Origin: Flavobacteriales bacterium
Lineage (GTDB): Bacteria; Bacteroidota; Bacteroidia; Flavobacteriales; Weeksellaceae
Direction of reading: 5' to 3'
Assembly: GCA_900770875.1 (NCBI GenBank)
Contig: CAAGLV010000110.1
Location: forward strand, 1-16,470
DNA: 16,470 nucleotides
The notes under the pieces are model-generated. The model saw nothing but the letters and a program-made list of their open reading frames with translations, was not told the DNA's origin and did no database searches. The position numbers were made by a program, and so were the translations under genes. Below are positions 13,449-16,470 of this stretch, piece by piece (position 1 is the stretch's first letter; each line of letters opens with the position of its first letter).

Positions 13449-13456
13449 TATTTTTG
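13449..13456 (+). promoter_or_regulatory. -7 promoter element of the ferredoxin gene
   Basis: TATTTTTG matches TAnnTTTG exactly and lies 18 bp before the ATG at 13475, implying a very short 5' leader of about 10-12 nt. No clear TTTG lies 19-21 bp upstream. Confidence 0.5.
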
Positions 13457-13474
13457 TAAGAAGAATTATTAACG

Positions 13475-13807
13475 ATGGCAGATATTAAAATTACAATTAT
13501 AGACAGAGAAGGAGTAAAACACGAAGTTGATGCCCCAACAGATATGAACATGAACATTATGGAATTGGTTCGTGCATACGAGTTAGCGCCAGAAGGTACA
13601 ATTGGTATTTGTGGTGGAATGGCCATGTGTGCTTCTTGTCAGTGTTATGTTTTAACACCTGAAATTAATTTACCTGAAATGAATCCAGACGAAGATGCGA
13701 TGTTAGGTGAAGCATTTAATGTAAAAGATAATTCGCGTTTAGGATGTCAATTGCACATTACAGAAGAGATGGATGGTTTAGTGGTTGAATTAGCGCCAGA
13801 ATATTAA
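13475..13807 (+). CDS. [2Fe-2S] ferredoxin, adrenodoxin type
   Basis: A 110-residue soluble electron carrier. The cluster ligands are C46, C52 and C55 (C-x5-C-x2-C in GICGGMAMCASCQCYV) with the fourth, C91, in SRLGCQLH. This is the adrenodoxin/Isc-type ferredoxin pattern rather than the plant type. C57 is an additional cysteine next to the loop. The N-terminal beta-grasp strands (IKITIIDREGVKHEVDA) and the acidic helix after the loop (MNPDEDAMLGEA) are typical of the partner-binding face. Roles in this class include iron-sulfur cluster assembly and feeding oxygenases. No isc or suf genes are visible here, while the ferredoxin-NADP+ reductase at 9513 is a candidate electron donor (inference). 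It is divergent from the AIM24 gene and 93 bp before polA, with a palindromic ACGT-rich element between. Confidence 0.93.
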   Translation: MADIKITIIDREGVKHEVDAPTDMNMNIMELVRAYELAPEGTIGICGGMAMCASCQCYVLTPEINLPEMNPDEDAMLGEAFNVKDNSRLGCQLHITEEMDGLVVELAPEY

Positions 13808-13814
13808 TTATTGT

Positions 13815-13899
13815 GTTTTACGTAGTATGTGATACGTTCTACGTAGATAAAAAATCACGTTTACCGTAAGACGTAAAACGTAATACTTAAAACTTATCA
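13815..13899. repeat. ACGT-rich heptad-periodic imperfect palindrome between the ferredoxin and polA genes
   Basis: The left arm reads in 7-bp steps TTTTACG, TAGTATG, TGATACG, TTCTACG (13816-13843). The right arm reads in 7-bp steps of opposite sense CGTTTAC, CGTAAGA, CGTAAAA, CGTAATA, CTTAAAA, CTTATCA (13858-13899), ending one base before the polA ATG. The outer 23 bp of each side (13815-13837 and 13871-13893) match as an inverted repeat at 18 of 23 positions. A perfect 10-bp palindrome TCTACGTAGA lies at 13838-13847. ACGT occurs six times in 62 bp, far above expectation for such AT-rich DNA. There is no T tract, so it is not an ordinary terminator. Confidence 0.7.
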
Positions 13900-13900
13900 A

Positions 13901-16470
13901 ATGAATCAAGATAAAAGACTTTTTCTTTTAGATGCTTATGCCCTTATTTTTAGAGGATATTATGCATTTATAAAGAATCCACGCATTAATTCGAAAGGAT
14001 TTAATACATCGGCTGTAATGGGATTTATGAATTCGCTTTTCGATGTATTGCGTCGCGAACAACCAACACATTTAGCTGTTGTTTTTGATGTTGGCGAAGC
14101 TACAGTTCGTACAGTTGATTATGCCGAATATAAAGGAAATCGTGACGAAACGCCAGAAGCTATTCGCGAAGGTGTTCCTTACATACAAGAGTTATTGCGT
14201 GCCTTAAAAATTCCGGTTTTATTTGCGCAAGGTTACGAAGCCGATGATGTTATCGGAACTTTAGCAAAAAAAGCCGAAAAAGAAGGATATATGACGTATA
14301 TGGTAACACCCGATAAAGATTTTGGGCAATTAGTTACCGAAAACATTAAAATGTATCGTCCACCAGCAAATGGTAAAGGTGTTGAGATTTGGGGAATCGA
14401 AGAAATTAAAGAAAAATTTGGAGTAGACGAACCTATTCAAGTCATCGATTACTTAGGGATGATGGGTGATGCCGTGGATAATATTCCAGGTTTACCAGGT
14501 GTTGGTGCTAAAACGGCAAGTAAATACATCAAAGAATTTGGTTCGTTAGAAAATCTTTTGGCGAATACAGATCAATTAAAAGGAAAAGCAAAAGAAAAAA
14601 TCGAAGCCAATAAAGAGTTAGGTTTATTATCTAAAAAATTAGCTACAATTATTACCGATGCGCCTGTAGAATTTGATGAAGAAGATTTATTAGTTTGTCC
14701 ACCAGATTTAGATAAAGTAACCGAGTTATTTAATGAATTAGAATTCCGTCGTATGTTAGAAACCGTTTATAAAATTTACGGTTTAGATGCGTCTGGAATT
14801 ATACAAGAAGCACAAGAAGAAATCTCGAAAGCTTCGCAAGAAAATATAGCTTCAGACCCTGCAGGACAACAATCTTTATTCGATTTTACATCAGGCGAAG
14901 AAATTGTGCCTCAAAATTCGGTTTATACTAATGCTGCAACTACCGATCATTTTTATCAATTAATCGATACGCCAAAAGCACGCAAATTATTAATTAGCAA
15001 ATTAAAAGGATTAAGCGAATTTTGTTTTGATACCGAAACAACTTCGTTAGAAGCTTTAGAAGCCGAATTGGTTGGAATTTCGTTTTCGTACGAAAAAGGT
15101 AAAGGATATTATATTCCGTTCCCAACCGAATTTGATGCAGCTCAAGAATTAATCAACGAGTTTAAAGAAGTTTTAGAAAACGAAGCAATTGCTAAAATTG
15201 GTCAGAATTTAAAATACGACATTAAAGTATTAGCGAAATACGGAATCGAAGTAAAAGGAAACAACTTTGATACGATGATTGCGCATTATTTAATTAATCC
15301 TGATATGCGCCATAATATGGATGTTTTATCAGAAACGTATTTAAATTATCAGCCCATAAAAATTGAAGATTTAATTGGGAAGAAAGGGAAGAATCAAAAG
15401 AATTTTAGAGAGGTTGAATTAGATGTTCAAACCGAATATGCGACCGAAGATTCAGATATTACGTACCAATTAAAAAATCTTTTCGAACCCGAATTAATCA
15501 AAGCAAATACACATAAATTATTTATTGATTTAGAAATGCCATTGATGCAAGTTTTAGCAGATATGGAATTAGAAGGAATTAATTTAGATGTTCCGTTTTT
15601 AAAAGAATTATCGGTAAAACACGAAGCGAAATTAGCGGAGTTAGAAAAGAAAATTTACGAAGATGCGGGCGAAGAATTCAACATCAATTCACCTCGTCAG
15701 TTAGGAGATATTTTATTTGATAAATTACAATTAGATCCAAAAGCAAAAAAGACAAAAACAGGTCAGTACGCAACAGGAGAAGAAGTGATTTCGAAATTAA
15801 GAGATAAGCATCCTATCATTACAGATATTTTAGAATATCGCCAGTTGCAAAAACTAAAATCGACATATATCGATGCCTTGCCAGAATTGGTGAATCCTAA
15901 AACGGGTCGTGTACATACAACTTATATGCAAACGGTTGCGGCAACAGGTCGTTTATCCTCAACAAATCCAAACTTACAAAATATTCCGATTCGCTCGGAA
16001 GAAGGTCAACAAATTCGTAAAGCGTTTATTGCAACAGACGAAAATCATGTGTTGATTTCTGCCGATTATTCGCAAATCGAATTGCGTTTAATTGCACAAA
16101 TGTCTCAAGATCCAGCAATGGTTCAGGCCTTTCAGAACGGAGAAGATATTCACGCTTCTACAGCAGCACGCGTATTTAATGTTGCTTTAGATGAGGTAAC
16201 GCGCGAACAACGTAGCCAAGCGAAGACGGTAAACTTCGGAATTATTTATGGTGTTTCTTCTTTTGGTTTAGCCGAGCAAGCGAATATTTCGCGTAAAGAA
16301 GCTAAAGTTTTAATTGATGCCTATTACGAAACGTATCCAACATTAAAAACATACATCGAAAAACAAGTTGATTTAGCACGCGAGCAAGGTTTTGTAGAAA
16401 CGTTAATGGGACGTCGTCGTTATTTAAAAGATATCAACTCGAGAAATGGAGTGGTTCGTTCGCATGCCGA
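13901..16470 (+). CDS. polA: DNA polymerase I (3' end outside window)
   Basis: The frame is open from ATG at 13901 to the window edge, 856 complete codons of an expected 930-950. The 5' nuclease domain is first (about 1-290), with FLLDAYALIFRGYYAF, YKGNRDETPE, GYEADDVIGTLA and TPDKDFGQLV. A linker (about 290-355) contains QQSLF at 323-327. The 3'-5' exonuclease domain is intact: D377 and E379 in FDTETT, D440 in NLKYDIK, and Y513 and D517 in the YxxxD motif, so proofreading should work. The polymerase domain shows motif A with D722 (SADYSQIELRL) and motif B with R771, K775 and F779 (KTVNFGIIYG). Phe at 779 corresponds to E. coli F762, implying discrimination against dideoxynucleotides. The sequence stops after GRRRYLKDINSRN, before motif C (VHDE). 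It does replication gap filling, Okazaki primer removal and repair. Confidence 0.97.
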   Translation, partial: MNQDKRLFLLDAYALIFRGYYAFIKNPRINSKGFNTSAVMGFMNSLFDVLRREQPTHLAVVFDVGEATVRTVDYAEYKGNRDETPEAIREGVPYIQELLRALKIPVLFAQGYEADDVIGTLAKKAEKEGYMTYMVTPDKDFGQLVTENIKMYRPPANGKGVEIWGIEEIKEKFGVDEPIQVIDYLGMMGDAVDNIPGLPGVGAKTASKYIKEFGSLENLLANTDQLKGKAKEKIEANKELGLLSKKLATIITDAPVEFDEEDLLVCPPDLDKVTELFNELEFRRMLETVYKIYGLDASGIIQEAQEEISKASQENIASDPAGQQSLFDFTSGEEIVPQNSVYTNAATTDHFYQLIDTPKARKLLISKLKGLSEFCFDTETTSLEALEAELVGISFSYEKGKGYYIPFPTEFDAAQELINEFKEVLENEAIAKIGQNLKYDIKVLAKYGIEVKGNNFDTMIAHYLINPDMRHNMDVLSETYLNYQPIKIEDLIGKKGKNQKNFREVELDVQTEYATEDSDITYQLKNLFEPELIKANTHKLFIDLEMPLMQVLADMELEGINLDVPFLKELSVKHEAKLAELEKKIYEDAGEEFNINSPRQLGDILFDKLQLDPKAKKTKTGQYATGEEVISKLRDKHPIITDILEYRQLQKLKSTYIDALPELVNPKTGRVHTTYMQTVAATGRLSSTNPNLQNIPIRSEEGQQIRKAFIATDENHVLISADYSQIELRLIAQMSQDPAMVQAFQNGEDIHASTAARVFNVALDEVTREQRSQAKTVNFGIIYGVSSFGLAEQANISRKEAKVLIDAYYETYPTLKTYIEKQVDLAREQGFVETLMGRRRYLKDINSRNGVVRSHA

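Noticed and set aside
13087..13626. Small frames opposite the AIM24 gene (13087-13311) and the ferredoxin gene (13438-13626)
   Set aside because: Both lie antisense to genes with clear family motifs and have no homology-like features.
13815..13899. The ACGT element as a CRISPR array
   Set aside because: Units are only 7 bp with no spacers of constant length and no cas genes are present.

Overview
The window is an ordinary-looking chromosomal segment of an AT-rich member of the Bacteroidota, almost certainly class Flavobacteriia, order Flavobacteriales. A Weeksellaceae genus such as Empedobacter is my best guess from protein style, but that is inference. The lineage signs are a type IX secretion (T9SS) type B cargo with its PorP/SprF partner, a GLPGLI-family protein, A-rich leaders without Shine-Dalgarno sequences, and a textbook Bacteroidota promoter (TTTG-N21-TATATTTG) in front of the tRNA gene.

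Layout, left to right. The last 21 codons of an unidentified gene (1-66) precede 3-hydroxybutyryl-CoA dehydrogenase (86-976). A compact three-gene surface cluster follows: a 985-residue secreted protein with 94-residue tandem repeats and a gliding/T9SS type B C-terminal domain (1058-4015), a PorP/SprF-family outer-membrane protein (4058-4999), and an OmpA-family peptidoglycan-binding protein with four 31-residue calcium-binding-type repeats (5026-6420). A perfect 14-bp bidirectional terminator separates it from the convergent thiol peroxidase gene tpx (6495-6998). Divergent from tpx is a class I aminotransferase (7114-8295), then a membrane-anchored haem-binding (CxxCH) protein on the minus strand (8352-8813) and a two-helix membrane miniprotein on the plus strand (8900-9133).

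A tRNA-Met(CAT) gene (9297-9370) with clear promoter and terminator precedes a thioredoxin-reductase-like ferredoxin-NADP+ reductase (9513-10565). A minus-strand block holds a GLPGLI protein (10625-11332) and an upstream secreted-protein gene broken by an apparent one-base frameshift (11347-12386). Next come an AIM24/TIGR00266 protein (12540-13331, minus), a divergent adrenodoxin-type [2Fe-2S] ferredoxin (13475-13807) and DNA polymerase I (13901 to the window edge, truncated before motif C).

Most genes are housekeeping or standard flavobacterial surface genes, and I see no phage, insertion sequence, CRISPR array or obvious novel multigene system. The features most worth a second look are small: a heptad-periodic, ACGT-rich imperfect palindrome between the ferredoxin and polA; the frameshift in the secreted-protein gene; the mosaic 94-residue repeats of the T9SS cargo; an operator-like inverted repeat upstream of the ferredoxin reductase; and a sliding-clamp-type peptide in the PolA linker. 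The ferredoxin and the ferredoxin reductase, 3 kb apart, could be redox partners, but nothing in the sequence proves it.
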